Assembly: GCF_000264995.1 (NCBI RefSeq) | Contig: NW_006767446.1 | Span: 719,290-783,289, forward strand | Source: Punctularia strigosozonata HHB-11173 SS5 | Lineage: Eukaryota > Basidiomycota > Agaricomycetes > Corticiales > Punctulariaceae | Direction: 5' to 3' | DNA length: 64,000 nucleotides | Shown here: positions 23,725-33,798 of the stretch, piece by piece | How positions within the stretch are numbered: the stretch's first letter is position 1 | Layout of the letters: each line of letters begins with the position of its first letter | The notes under the pieces: generated by a model | Seen by the model: the letters and a program-made list of their open reading frames with translations, nothing else | Told to the model about the DNA's origin: nothing | Databases searched by the model: none | Position numbers and translations under genes: made by a program

Positions 23725-24020
23725 AGTCTGCAGCCGAAGATGCATTCGCATGAGACGCCTTCTTTGACGCTTGCACTGCTGCTCTCTGACCCTTGACACT
23801 GTAGTGCCGCCGTTCTGTATCCGTGCTTCTGGTCCTACGCCACAACCTAAACTTGTATTACCACATGAGGTGAGCACAGCCACTGGGTCAGAAGTCCAAG
23901 CGGTGGCCGTGGCGCTATCGCAGTGATGCGGCATGGCGCCTCCCCGTCAACCAAATCACTCATCGGGACCTCCCGATTGGTCCATACATATAATGGTGTC
24001 TTGTGGCCGAGGCATCCCAT

Positions 24021-25152
24021 ATGGCATCCACTGAGCCGTCGACGGCGTGCGCGCCGGGACTGAAGGTCATCGGGCCGGGCCTTGGAAGGACCGGGACCGG
24101 GTCGCTCAAGCTTGCTTGTGAGTCTGCATCTAGAGTCTAAACGGAACATATTCGTGAGCCGAAAGAAATGTAGTGGAATAGCTAGGTTACAAGGTTCTGC
24201 ATAGTGAGTCTACACTCCAGTGATTGCAGTGCTTATGTTGACCGACAAATCGCCCATCTAGCAGTGTCGGAGCACCCGAAGAATATCGAACACTTCTCGT
24301 AGCAATGGCCCGTGATATACAAGAGTGAGTGACAGCAGGTCGTGCCCACCGCCATCATGCCCTTACAACATCATATTGCACTGTAGAGGTGGACGAAGGG
24401 GTCGTCACGCGGGCGGACTGGGACAAGCTATACGGAGACTACACCGCGTGCACCGATTATCCGTCCGCCATGTTCCCTCGCGAACTCCTTATCGCGTATC
24501 CTGACGCTAAGTTCATTCTCACTGTACGTGATGCGCAGAAATGGAAAAAGAGCAACGAGAAGGCAAGTCGCAATCCTCTCTTTTGTATACGTATCGATGC
24601 CCTCATATTGACCCGTATAACAGACTATCTACCGCCCCGCCAGAATACCCCTCCTGCAACTGACACAGCTCGTCGGCCCACCGCGGTCAAAGATGATCCG
24701 ACCCATCTCGAAGCGGATCTGGAACGTGTTCTTTAAGGGCGATTTCGAGAAGAATGCGATCAAGGTGTACGAAGCGCACAACAAGCTTTGCAAGGATGTC
24801 ATTCCACCAGAACAGCTGTTGGTATTCACCGTGAAGGAGGGCTGGGCACCACTGTGCGCTTTCCTGGGCGTGCCGGTCCCTGTGCGTTTATTCCTTCGTA
24901 CACCAAAGGGTTAGCGATGATCATTTCACGGTTCACCACTTTGTCTGGTAGGACATGCCGTTCCCGCATGATAATGAGGGCAAGGTGATGGCGGCCCAAT
25001 TCGACGCGTGGGAGAAGAGCTTAATACGCCTCTTCGTCAAGCAATATGTGGTGCCTGCTGTTGGGTTGTTGGCGGTCGCAGCGGCAGTCGGACTGAACCG
25101 ACGGCGGGTTCGTGACACAATGACCGAGCTCTGGGTGCATGTGCGGAGATAG
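24021..25152 (+). pseudogene. Sulfotransferase-fold P-loop protein with two in-frame TAG codons
   Basis: Member of the fungal family annotated as sulfotransferase or P-loop NTPase. The start MASTEPSTACAPG leads into LKVIGPGLGRTGTGSLKLA, the phosphosulfate-binding loop. Later blocks match the family: ADWDKLYGDYTACTDYPSAM, ELLIAYPDAKFILTVRDAQKW, TIYRP, LLVFTVKEGWAPLCAFLGVP and FDAWEKSLIRLFVKQY. The end has a hydrophobic helix (VVPAVGLLAVAAAVGL) and RRRVRDTMTELWVHVRR. In the short exons 24174-24203 and 24265-24331, where the family reads LxxLGYKxYHM and onward, the conserved frame holds TAG at 24179-24181 and again at 24300-24302. The alternative splice that avoids both stops loses the frame of the following exon. 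The 24563-24623 intron has GC..AG ends. Everything else is intact, so inactivation would be recent, or my exon borders are wrong. Confidence 0.6.
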
Positions 25153-25991
25153 CTTTAGGAGTCCTGTACCGTCACAAAAACGCGGTGTTGTCCGTACTCG
25201 TCAGCCAATCACGACATGGATGACGTTCGCGCTACTTGCCCGCAGTAGACTGTCCTGGCTGATATAGCACTGTCTAAGGGCCTGTGTTTTTCATTGGTCC
25301 CGCGGACTCTCACAGCTTCAGAGGGGCTGTCAGCATGTTCCGCACGGCGACCAATGAGGTCCGCGTAGACCGCGGAATGCTAGGACCAACTTCACAGCGT
25401 GTTCATTCGATCGAGTGAACGAGCAAGGTGTTTTCCTATGTATGTAGTACGTATATGGCTTGTCGGTATCAGCGCGAAAAACGTGGCAAAGATGCGTTTC
25501 TTCCGGATTTGGTAAGCAAAGCCAGCGGATAATCCGGCTTCCGCCGCGCGACGTTCGATTTTCGCGGCGCCGACCTCGAACCCCGACCCGGCGACGGTTG
25601 GCCCTGCCTGTATTACCCGGCGCGCCCGCCCGTCCAAAGATGTTGCGAGGACGCCGGGGACGGTGAGTCGGGGGAGGGGTGATAGAATGGTCGAGAAGGT
25701 GCAAGGGGTGGCTGATGAAAGAAATATACAGAATGGGGAAGCGCTGGCTTATTGGTTCCTCACGGCTATATTCGAGACATGTAGCGATTCGGGCTCGGTG
25801 TGCGTGCCAGGCGTCCGGGTGGGAGGGGCACGGCCACATCCCGCGCTTTCCTTCCCCCTCTCTTTCCCCCAAGCGCCCCGCGCAACCCGGCGATTTAGTA
25901 CAGCTACCCGCCTACTTTTATCCTCGCTCGCCATTCATCATCCTGTCCCCGCGTGCCGCTCGGATATCTCCTTTTAACCGACTGATTCAGG
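25153..25991. other. Intergenic, no gene seen
   Basis: Overlapping open frames on both strands at 25330-25980 are GC-rich and mutually antisense without domain features. CCAAT boxes in both orientations (near 25295 and 25350) hint at promoter sequence for the next gene. Confidence 0.35.
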
Positions 25992-27168
25992 ATGAGCGGC
26001 GTCCTAGACCAGAACGAGGAGGTTATCGATGTCGCCTACCGACTCTCCTCTCTCTCGTATTTCCTAGAAGCTGTCCGCTCACTTTCTCGCCTCCTGCAAT
26101 CCGCACCGCCGAATTTGCCGGCGCGCCAGAAGAAGGTAATTGTCGTTCGTTTTCGCATACAGGGTTTTGGCTGAATGCAGAAACCTATCTCTCCCGCGCG
26201 CCGCTGACTAGGTCATCACTCTCGTCGAGGTAGGTTTGCGTTATGGCACCCACGTTCTATTAGCGCAGTAGACCGATGACTGCATAGGTAGCCCGCCGGA
26301 CGCTTTTGAGGGCCGGCGTGGTATTACATACGTTCGCAGCCTGCCCTCCACACTTAGAGGGCCATAAACGAGCCTACCTCGAGCTTCTTACGCACCTGAA
26401 TGCCATCAAACCTACCGTGACTCCAGACGCTCTACGAGGCAAGTTTCTCCAGGCGATATCATCCTGGCTCACGTTGATATCTCATCTGACGCGCTAACCT
26501 TGCAGTCCGCGTGGACCGCCTTTGTCTGCCTTTATTCACGGAATTCCATATCGAGCGAGCCTCCGCAGCGCCGATGCCTGGGATGGCATCCGATATGTCG
26601 CAGGGCAGTAGCAGCCAGCGGCAAGCACTTTCGCGAGATAAACCGCTGCATGCCGCAGTACGCCACCCTTCCGCCCGGCACGGAACCATGCCCGGTGGGT
26701 CTTCCCTAAATAAATACCGGGTATATAAGATAGAATCTCTGACAGGTGCATGGCTATGTAGCACCGGACGCATTCACCGGATCGCGTATATGTAGCACGG
26801 ACGTGCTGGGGATCGGTCCTCGATCACAGCTCCACGCCGCCAGCGGCGACGTAGCCGCGCATACCGTCTCCAAACAGCTACGCTCAGGCGGAAGAAATCT
26901 GTCGAGTAGGGCCGTGGTTATGCTATCGGAGGACGAGGACGATCCGTGGCTCAAGGAGGTGGACGCGTCCGCCTGGTTGAAGGGTCCGTCGGCGGCAGAC
27001 TCGGACGACGCGTCTGAGGCGGACACGGTGCGATATTCGCACGGGGAGGAAAGCGACAGCGGCAGCAGCGACGAGGAGGATGTGACCCCGCCGCGGTACA
27101 AGAAGGGAAAATTCGGCATTTTTGCGTCGGCCGGGCGTACGTGGGGCAATGCGCGCGGGCGGCATTAG
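25992..27168 (+). CDS. Unrecognised protein with acidic, Ser-rich C-terminus
   Basis: I do not recognise the family. The first exon, from MSGVLDQNEEVIDVAYRLSS, encodes an amphipathic helix pair (LSYFLEAVRSLSRLLQ) ending in ARQKK. Short exons VITLVE and VARRTLLRAGVVLHTFAACP follow, then HKRAYLELLTHLNAIKPTV. The next intron (26439-26505) begins GCAAGT and ends CAG, a GC..AG intron, and leads to VRVDRLCLPLFTEFHIERA. A middle section is uncertain. The last exon encodes VVMLSEDEDDPWLKEVDASAW, an acidic Ser/Asp/Glu tract, and KKGKFGIFASAGRTWGNARG to the stop. The helical first half with the acidic tail recalls nuclear adaptor proteins, but this is impression only. Confidence 0.55.
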
Positions 27169-28842
27169 TGCTTGGACGACGTTTGGCTACCCTTTTTGTT
27201 CGGCCGCAGACCACTCGCAGACGGTGAGTGCGTTTCTCTCGTGGTCAGGAAGGGATACTGACCGCTCCTAATAGCGGAGCAGAAGTGCTATCGAGCAGCG
27301 CGCCAACGGCGTGCTGCCATGGATGCACCCGTTGCTCCCGGACGGATCACAACGAGCCGGCGTGGGAGCTTGGTGATGAAATACACGTTCCGTGATTGGT
27401 GACGAGCAACAACATCTGTTGGCACAACAGCGCAGGGCGGTAGACATCTGCATGGACTGACTAGACGCTGGCGATTGTAATGAAAGCGGTTATTTCTGGG
27501 CAGCGCTGTGTGATCGGTATCAGTCTTGTGTATGCCTCGCGCGGCCAGGTATATTTACGACGATCGTACATGAACTAGGACGTACAAAATCAATTGGAAT
27601 GCAGCAATGGCGCACAAACCACGTCGCATCGCATATGATGACCAATATATTGGATGCTTTGTCTTGCTCGAGGCACCCGACTAGTCGGAATACAGACCGC
27701 CCTTCTCGGCAGGTACTCCTTGATCTCCTCTCATCTGACTTTCACCTCCAGAGCCACCTGTTCCGGGAATGGAGTGGGCGGGAGCAGCTATGCAATAGGT
27801 CAGCCTACCGCACGACTCAATCTAAGGGGGGTCACCGACGTTCGGGGTCGGACTTGGGGTAAACCTAACAAGTCATTCAGCGGTCAACTTTCGAGGATTT
27901 CGCACACGGTGAACGGCCCGTACGTTTCCTGGGTTTTCCTTCGAAGGAGTCTCAGGAGCTTTACCGTGTTCGCTGCCGAGCTGGTTCTCAGGGAATTTGG
28001 CGTCGGCTGCGTGGAGCAGACGCGTTTGCATCGTATGAGCAATACTTTTCTGATGATGGGTCGAACAGACACCAACCGTCTCTCATCGACATTTGATCGG
28101 TAATTTGATTTTGGATGCACTGAGGATAAGTCGAGGATGAAGGAGGTGGAAAGGATGGTCGTTCGCCGGCCGCTTTTGCTTCGACATGGACGCGAGCATC
28201 AGATGACGTCATGAGCGTACTCTACGTCGTGACCCACGTGCACATAGACACGGAAGATTCCGGCACGCCGCTGAGCGCCGCTCTGCTCAACGCTTGAGCG
28301 CTTGAGCCTTGATGGAACTCCCATCATGAAAGGGGTTGGAGGATATCACCAGAGAGTAAACAATGCTGATCCACGTACGCGACCAGTGCCGCAGCGTATG
28401 TTTGAAGACTGTGCGTGCGGCGAAGAGCCCCAGGTTGGAGCACGAGTGACGGAAGGTTATGGCCAACGAGGATAGACCTTCTCGCTCAAGCAGCTTCCGC
28501 ATGGGCCTAGTTGAATGGCCTTGATACCTAGCGAATCTGGCTATGTCAATGGCGAAGCTTGCATAGCAGGTCCCATGTAGACCAAGATGAATCCCATAAG
28601 CGGAGCGCTTGCACTCTCGCGATCGACACCGGTCTTCCGATCAACAACCTAACTTGTCTTTCTGGGAGGACTTGCAGACCTGTATCAAAGCAGAATGTCA
28701 TTTCATGATGAAAGAGTCGGCTTTAGTCAGGTGGGGGGCAGGAACTCCATGTTGTGATGCAAGGGCGATAGTGGAGACCGATTGGATGCAAGTGCGAAAT
28801 ATAGTTTCGATGACAATTCCCGCCCGGTACAAAACGCCTAGT
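27169..28842. other. Intergenic, no gene seen
   Basis: Open frames are short. The longest (27654-28103, plus) begins at a TTG-type start and lacks recognisable features. I see no promoter or repeat worth calling. Confidence 0.35.
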
Positions 28843-29376
28843 CTAGTGGATACCGGTAGCGGCAGGTAACGCAGCCTCCTCATCTCTCCCTGTGAGACAG
28901 CTTTCAGTCCAGTTTATCCGGCACAGTAGGGGGCCAATGAGCGTACCCTCCAGGAACTTCTGCATGAACGTCTTCTGTGTCCTCGCCCGCGGGTTCAACA
29001 AGATGCCCAAGAGCTGATCCGGCATCTTCCAGCAGTTCACCGTCTCCTGGTACTCCTGCCTTCCCTTAAGCAACAGGACGTCGATGACCTTCGGGTCAGA
29101 GACGTGGCGGTTCTGCTCGAACTGTGCGCGAATCGCACGGCGGACGTATGTTGGTGAGACGTCGAGGGCGTAGAGAGTGCAGATCTCCGGGGCCTATCAA
29201 AGCGTTGAAGCGGGTTCAGGACAATTGTCAGTCGAATGTATGCGGGCCGGGAGTATTCGGCGGGTACGCACGGAACGGTACCACAGCCTGTAGAGCTCGA
29301 CGACACGCCTGCGCGCCTCTTGCGGGCTGCTCGATGTGCGCGTGGTTTGCGCAAGACGGGCGGGTATCGTGGTCAT
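28843..29376 (-). CDS. NDUFA6: NADH:ubiquinone oxidoreductase subunit NDUFA6/B14 (LYR protein)
   Basis: Accessory subunit of mitochondrial complex I, of the LYR-motif family, docking on the matrix arm together with acyl-carrier protein. The start MTTIPARLAQTTRTSSSPQE leads to RRRVVELYRLWYRS, which contains the LYR motif. After one intron comes PEICTLYALDVSPTYVRRAI, then VIDVLLLKGRQEYQETVNCW and MPDQLLGILLNPRARTQKTF, all close to the NDUFA6 consensus. A second intron splits the Gly after KFLEG, and the last exon reads GRDEEAALPAATGIH-stop. The length of about 130 residues is normal. The gene is divergent to the PPR gene at 29663, with about 290 bp shared between the two starts. Confidence 0.9.
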
Positions 29377-29662
29377 CGTAGTCCAGGGAGAGCCGGCGTG
29401 GTTGTGGGCTCGAGCCGGGTTGGTCGGTCGCGGTGGGAAGGAAACAGCGCGTGCAGCGGGTCTTTCGGCGACCACGACCACGACCACGACGACCTCGTTC
29501 GTCGCCCCGGCGGGCTCAACATCCAGCACCACAAGCTATATTATTCTATTACAATCGATCGTAAAACCTTATACCGGCTCACCGGTACGTGTCTATCTGT
29601 CGATACGGCGGGGACCAGTCAGACTTTCTTACCTTTTTTATTATTATAGATGCCGACACTGC
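29377..29662. promoter_or_regulatory. Shared divergent promoter region, NDUFA6 and PPR gene
   Basis: 286 bp between two oppositely directed starts of mitochondrial genes. It contains a GACCAC-type short tandem run near 29468-29492 and a CCAGCACCACAAG stretch. No TATA box stands out for either gene. Confidence 0.4.
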
Positions 29663-32173
29663 ATGCGGAATTTGCTCAGACGCCTGCCAAATGGTGCTGC
29701 TAACTCCTCGACGCCCAAGCAGGGATTCCAGTCCGCAGTGAGACCCCGCCGGCCCACCGTCTTCAAGAAACTCCCGTCGACATGGGTCAGCGCGCGCGGA
29801 CTCGACCGTCCTATCAACGAATTTACCCGGCTCGTCCACCGTCAGACGCGTGACGAAGCATGGTTTATGGCGAACCGAGTCATTCGCGCGAACAAGATGC
29901 TGGCACGCCATCGGGCGATGCGGGACGCGAACGTGGATTCGGCGGAATGGTGGAGGTGGAAGGCGGTCGTGTTCACCAAGGATATGCAACACGCGTTGTC
30001 AGAGCTGTCGAGGATGGGGATTGAAGTGCAGGGAGACGTGAGCGCGGTCATAGAGTGGGGACGTCGCCCGATGCCTCAGTGGAAGAACCCGGTTCAGGAC
30101 CCGCCTGCCTGGATCGTCATCCATCTCCTCTCCACCAAAGTCCACACCCCCGAACACGCCCGACAAGCCTATAGCCTCGCGGCCTACTGTATCCCGTCGT
30201 TGTCTCCTTCAATACGGCCCTCGCTCCTCGTGCTAGTGGCACACCACCTCGCCAGGTTTGGCCTCCTACCCCCTTTGCGGGCGCTCGTTACCTCCTTTCT
30301 CACAGAGACTATAAGTCAGCCCACATTCCACTTCAACTCCCTTCTTCGCGCTTTATCGCGCTTACACGCGTCGCCCGCATCCGCCAAGCTCTCCGTCACG
30401 ATCCTGGAAACGATGACCTCGAGGAAGCTTCGTTTATATCCACACACATACAACGCGTTGCTGTCGGACCGATACCTGACGGTGGAGCTTACGAGGATGC
30501 TCCGAGACAGGATGAAGGCCGAAGGAACGGAGCCTAGCAGGAAGCACCTTGAGGCATACCTGCGCGTCTTCGCCACCCACGGAGCTATCCACGACGCAGA
30601 GCGGTTTCGGGAAGCGGTGCGACAGCTAGATAAAGATCGGCGATCCAGGCGAAGGAGGCGAAGTCATGCAGACGAAGAAGACCGGACGGTCAGACGTTCG
30701 GACACCATGTACCTGCGCGCGCTCCAAAACGATAAGGCGTCTGCGTTCCGATACCTCCATGACCTAGCGGCCATAGAACAGCGCAACAGCGCGACGCTTT
30801 CTGCGAAAGCGACGGCACTCGCACGTCGTGCAGCCAAGTTCAAGAACCGCCCTCGAACCAACTCACCCCGGGTTCTCTCTAAGAACAAGCGCTCGCTCGA
30901 CATCTACGACTGGACCACGGCGCTGTACGTCGCCTCCTGCGATAAGTCGACGCCTGGGCGCGAACTGCTCAGACTCTTCGACTTCGCGCAGACAAGGGGC
31001 GGGGTGTTCACCCCTACTGTCGCGACCTACACCACCCTCATCAAGGGTCTCCTCGAGAGGCAGGAACTGGGCCCCGCGCTGGAGATGTGGAGCCGGCTGC
31101 GCCAGTCCAAGCTTCGGCTCGACAAACACTCCATTGCGGTTGGCGTGCAACTGCTGACGGAGTCCGGCCACTTGGCCCGCGCGTGGAGGCTGCTCGAAGC
31201 CGCGTTCACCGCCAACAACAAGCTCGTCAATCTGACGACCGTCAACGGGTTTATGCAGTCACTGTCGGCAGTCGGCCGCCCGGACGTGGTCTTCGCGTTG
31301 TGGGACCACATGACCGCGCTCTTCGACCTCCGGCCGGATGCCGTGACGCTGGACATATTGCTCGACGCGGCCCGGCGAGCGGCGCGGTTCGACGACACGA
31401 TCACGGGCGCGCTCGCGAATTTGCAGCTCAAGATGCCCTTCCGCCAACGGTCGGAGCTTCCGTTCGGACCCAATTCTACGCGAAGCCATTCGGTCGACGC
31501 GATCGACGCGCTCTTCAAGGATGGAGCGAAGGTGACAGGCCTTTGGAGGGACGTGCCTGCCTGGCAACGCGCGCGCCAGATCTTCCGGCAGGTCGTGCTG
31601 GGCAATTGGCCGAAGCTCATGGCGGTTAGCCCGCCTGCGATGCCCGTTCGACCTTCCGGAGAATACTCGTCCCTGGGAATACGCGAGATCGCCAGCGCGT
31701 TCGTAGGTCCGTCGTCGGGCAATGCGAAGGGGCCGACCGTGCGCCCGCCGTATCTGCCCGCAATGCAGCATCTTGCGCTTCAAGGGCTTTACCCGTTGGG
31801 CGCATATCCCCACATTTATCCGACGGACAGGACCTTCCGAGCGTACATACGCCTCATGGGCGCGCGTGTCTACGCGGGCGACGGCGTGGAGTACGCGTCG
31901 GAGATACCCCTAGCTTTGGCCTGGATGAGGGAGATGGAGGTGAAGTGTAGTAAGGAGACCCTGGCGCTCGTGACAGTGCTGTGGGCAGAGGTCGGGATGA
32001 GGGCACCGCTCGTTGAAAACTGGCTGGCGAGGAAGGGCGGGCCGGGTGTGGATGAGAGGAGCGAGTACGCAAAGCTGATGGCTTGGATGAAGGAGTGGGT
32101 GGGCCAGGAGGGGATGCCGAGCGAGAGAGATGTTGGGAAATGGATTGCGGTCTTGAGTCAAGGGAGCGATTAG
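29663..32173 (+). CDS. Pentatricopeptide-repeat protein, probably mitochondrial
   Basis: Intronless protein of about 836 residues built from helical pairs of PPR type, which bind organellar RNA. The open frame extends upstream to 29336, but the ATG at 29663 gives MRNLLRRLPNGAANS, an Arg-rich, acid-free presequence typical of mitochondrial import, so it is preferred. PPR-like units are clearest in the middle and C-terminal halves: TPTVATYTTLIKGLLERQEL, HSIAVGVQLLTESGHLARAW, LTTVNGFMQSLSAVGRPDVV and RPDAVTLDILLDAARRAARF. Earlier units include FHFNSLLRALSRLHASPASA and LYPHTYNALLSDRYL. An Arg-rich linker (DRRSRRRRRSHADEEDR) sits at about residue 330. The C-terminal quarter has a helical region with MREMEVKCSKETLALVTVLW. 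The specific RNA target cannot be told. Its divergent neighbour NDUFA6 is also mitochondrial. Confidence 0.8.
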   Translation: MRNLLRRLPNGAANSSTPKQGFQSAVRPRRPTVFKKLPSTWVSARGLDRPINEFTRLVHRQTRDEAWFMANRVIRANKMLARHRAMRDANVDSAEWWRWKAVVFTKDMQHALSELSRMGIEVQGDVSAVIEWGRRPMPQWKNPVQDPPAWIVIHLLSTKVHTPEHARQAYSLAAYCIPSLSPSIRPSLLVLVAHHLARFGLLPPLRALVTSFLTETISQPTFHFNSLLRALSRLHASPASAKLSVTILETMTSRKLRLYPHTYNALLSDRYLTVELTRMLRDRMKAEGTEPSRKHLEAYLRVFATHGAIHDAERFREAVRQLDKDRRSRRRRRSHADEEDRTVRRSDTMYLRALQNDKASAFRYLHDLAAIEQRNSATLSAKATALARRAAKFKNRPRTNSPRVLSKNKRSLDIYDWTTALYVASCDKSTPGRELLRLFDFAQTRGGVFTPTVATYTTLIKGLLERQELGPALEMWSRLRQSKLRLDKHSIAVGVQLLTESGHLARAWRLLEAAFTANNKLVNLTTVNGFMQSLSAVGRPDVVFALWDHMTALFDLRPDAVTLDILLDAARRAARFDDTITGALANLQLKMPFRQRSELPFGPNSTRSHSVDAIDALFKDGAKVTGLWRDVPAWQRARQIFRQVVLGNWPKLMAVSPPAMPVRPSGEYSSLGIREIASAFVGPSSGNAKGPTVRPPYLPAMQHLALQGLYPLGAYPHIYPTDRTFRAYIRLMGARVYAGDGVEYASEIPLALAWMREMEVKCSKETLALVTVLWAEVGMRAPLVENWLARKGGPGVDERSEYAKLMAWMKEWVGQEGMPSERDVGKWIAVLSQGSD

Positions 32174-32285
32174 GGACGTCGCAGTTGTAGTGAATGAATG
32201 TGAATAGCCCGCACTGGAATTATTCAGGTAGACCGTAGTGACATCGTAGTGGTGACCGGATAGGGGCGAAAGATCTCAGCCACCG

Positions 32286-32309
32286 ACGCGTCGCAGAACA
32301 CGTCGCGTC
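32286..32309 (+). promoter_or_regulatory. MCB-like palindromic element upstream of ASF1
   Basis: ACGCGT at 32286-32291 followed by AACACGTCGCGTC at 32297-32309, about 210-230 bp before the ASF1 ATG. The two halves CCGACGCGTCG and CGTCGCGTCGG form an 11-bp inverted repeat with one mismatch. The 13-mer is identical to the one before MCM10. Confidence 0.5.
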
Positions 32310-32516
32310 GGCCCCAGAGGTGGCTTTCCTTTAACCCTCACCTTGGTTTCGACTGCAACGTCCTATCTCCCCTATCTCTCCGCGATCACCTCACTTGAAT
32401 CTCAGCTGCATCTTGTCCGCCCTTCAGATTACCTTGGGCCGTTCCTTGCCAGCTGAGCACCTTAGCGCCTCCGATCCCATTAGCTCTGTTCGCAGAGCAA
32501 CGAACTTTGATTTATC

Positions 32517-33408
32517 ATGTCGATCGTCACCATACGGGTACGCTAACTGTATTTTTGCTCCCAATACTCACATTGATCATCGATCGCGCAGAACGTAGAG
32601 TTCTTAAACAACCCCGCGCGGTTCCTCGATCCCTACCGGTTCCGTGTCACCTTTGAGTGCATAGCGCCATTACCTGACGGTGAGCGAAGTTTTGAGAACT
32701 AACATCTATGGGTACTCCGGTACTAATGTACCTACTGTTCAGATCTAGAATGGCGACTCATCTATGTCTCCTCTCCCGGGAACGAGGATCTTGATCAGGA
32801 ACTGGACGACTGCTTGGTTGGCCCCATACCAACAGGTGCGTTTGGCTCTATTACCCTATTGTTATGCCCCTGAACCGTCGTGGGGACTGTTTCCAGGCGT
32901 CAACTCCTTCGAATTCGAAGGTTCTTCGCCAAATCCGAACACCATACCTACCGAGGACGTGCTCGGAGTGGCAGCCCTTATCCTGACCGGATCGTACAAA
33001 GAACAGGAGTTTGTGCGCGTTGGGTACTATCAGGTGCGCCATCTCCACATCGTTCACAAGAGCCCGAACGAATACTGCTGCCCATAGAATACGGAGTACG
33101 ACTCCGATGAGTTGAAAGAGAATCCGCCCAGCAAGATTCAATTCGACCGGCTAGTACGGGACATCTCAGAAAAACCGCGAGTGACACGATTTCAGATAAA
33201 ATGGCAAGCATGCTCGTGCTCCCATCGCCATTCACCGCCGACAGCTGACGCGACGTGATACAGGGATGTCGCTCCCCCGCAGCAGCTGCAAGGCGCTGTC
33301 GGCGCTGCAAACTCGGCTGCAGTTCCGAGCGCGAACGACTTGGAGGGTGAAGACGACGGCGACGTACAGATGGACGGGCCTAACGGCGCGCCCGCGCAGA
33401 CGGTATAG
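32517..33408 (+). CDS. ASF1: Histone chaperone Asf1
   Basis: Nuclear chaperone that binds the H3-H4 dimer and hands it to CAF-1 or HIRA during replication-coupled and other nucleosome assembly. Exon 1 (32517-32537) encodes MSIVTIR. After an intron the protein continues [89 protein letters not shown] and [19 protein letters not shown], a near-complete match to the Asf1 immunoglobulin-like fold. The final intron (33204-33263) begins GC rather than GT (TG|GCAAGC) and ends CAG; only this choice continues RFQIKW into [10 protein letters not shown]. The tail is acidic ([12 protein letters not shown]), as in fungal Asf1, and ends APAQTV. An MCB-like element upstream suggests S-phase control. Confidence 0.92.
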
Positions 33409-33798
33409 CCATTGTATCGTAATGAGGAAGAAGCGATACGGGTGTATCACTATTCGACTTTTCATTTTCGGTGCTATCGAGGCTATTCAACATCTCTCAC
33501 TGGACTGTATCGCTATGAGGCTCGTGTGAACGCATTCCGTATTACGACAGTTGGCGACACCGGAATGGTCGGATATTCAGATATTTGATCGTGTTCAGAT
33601 TATGACAGGTGCATATATTAATTGGCGTGTATTCACGGCGAGCGAGCGAGGAGGACAATATGCCGGAGAGAGGGAAATGCAGGAATCGTGTGAGCGAGTG
33701 TGGTGATCGGAAGGATAGACGAGGAATACACAAGTGCAGAGGCGATGCATCCTGGACGCGCTACTGCGATGGAGCTGGTGGTAGTGAGGGGTCCTGAT

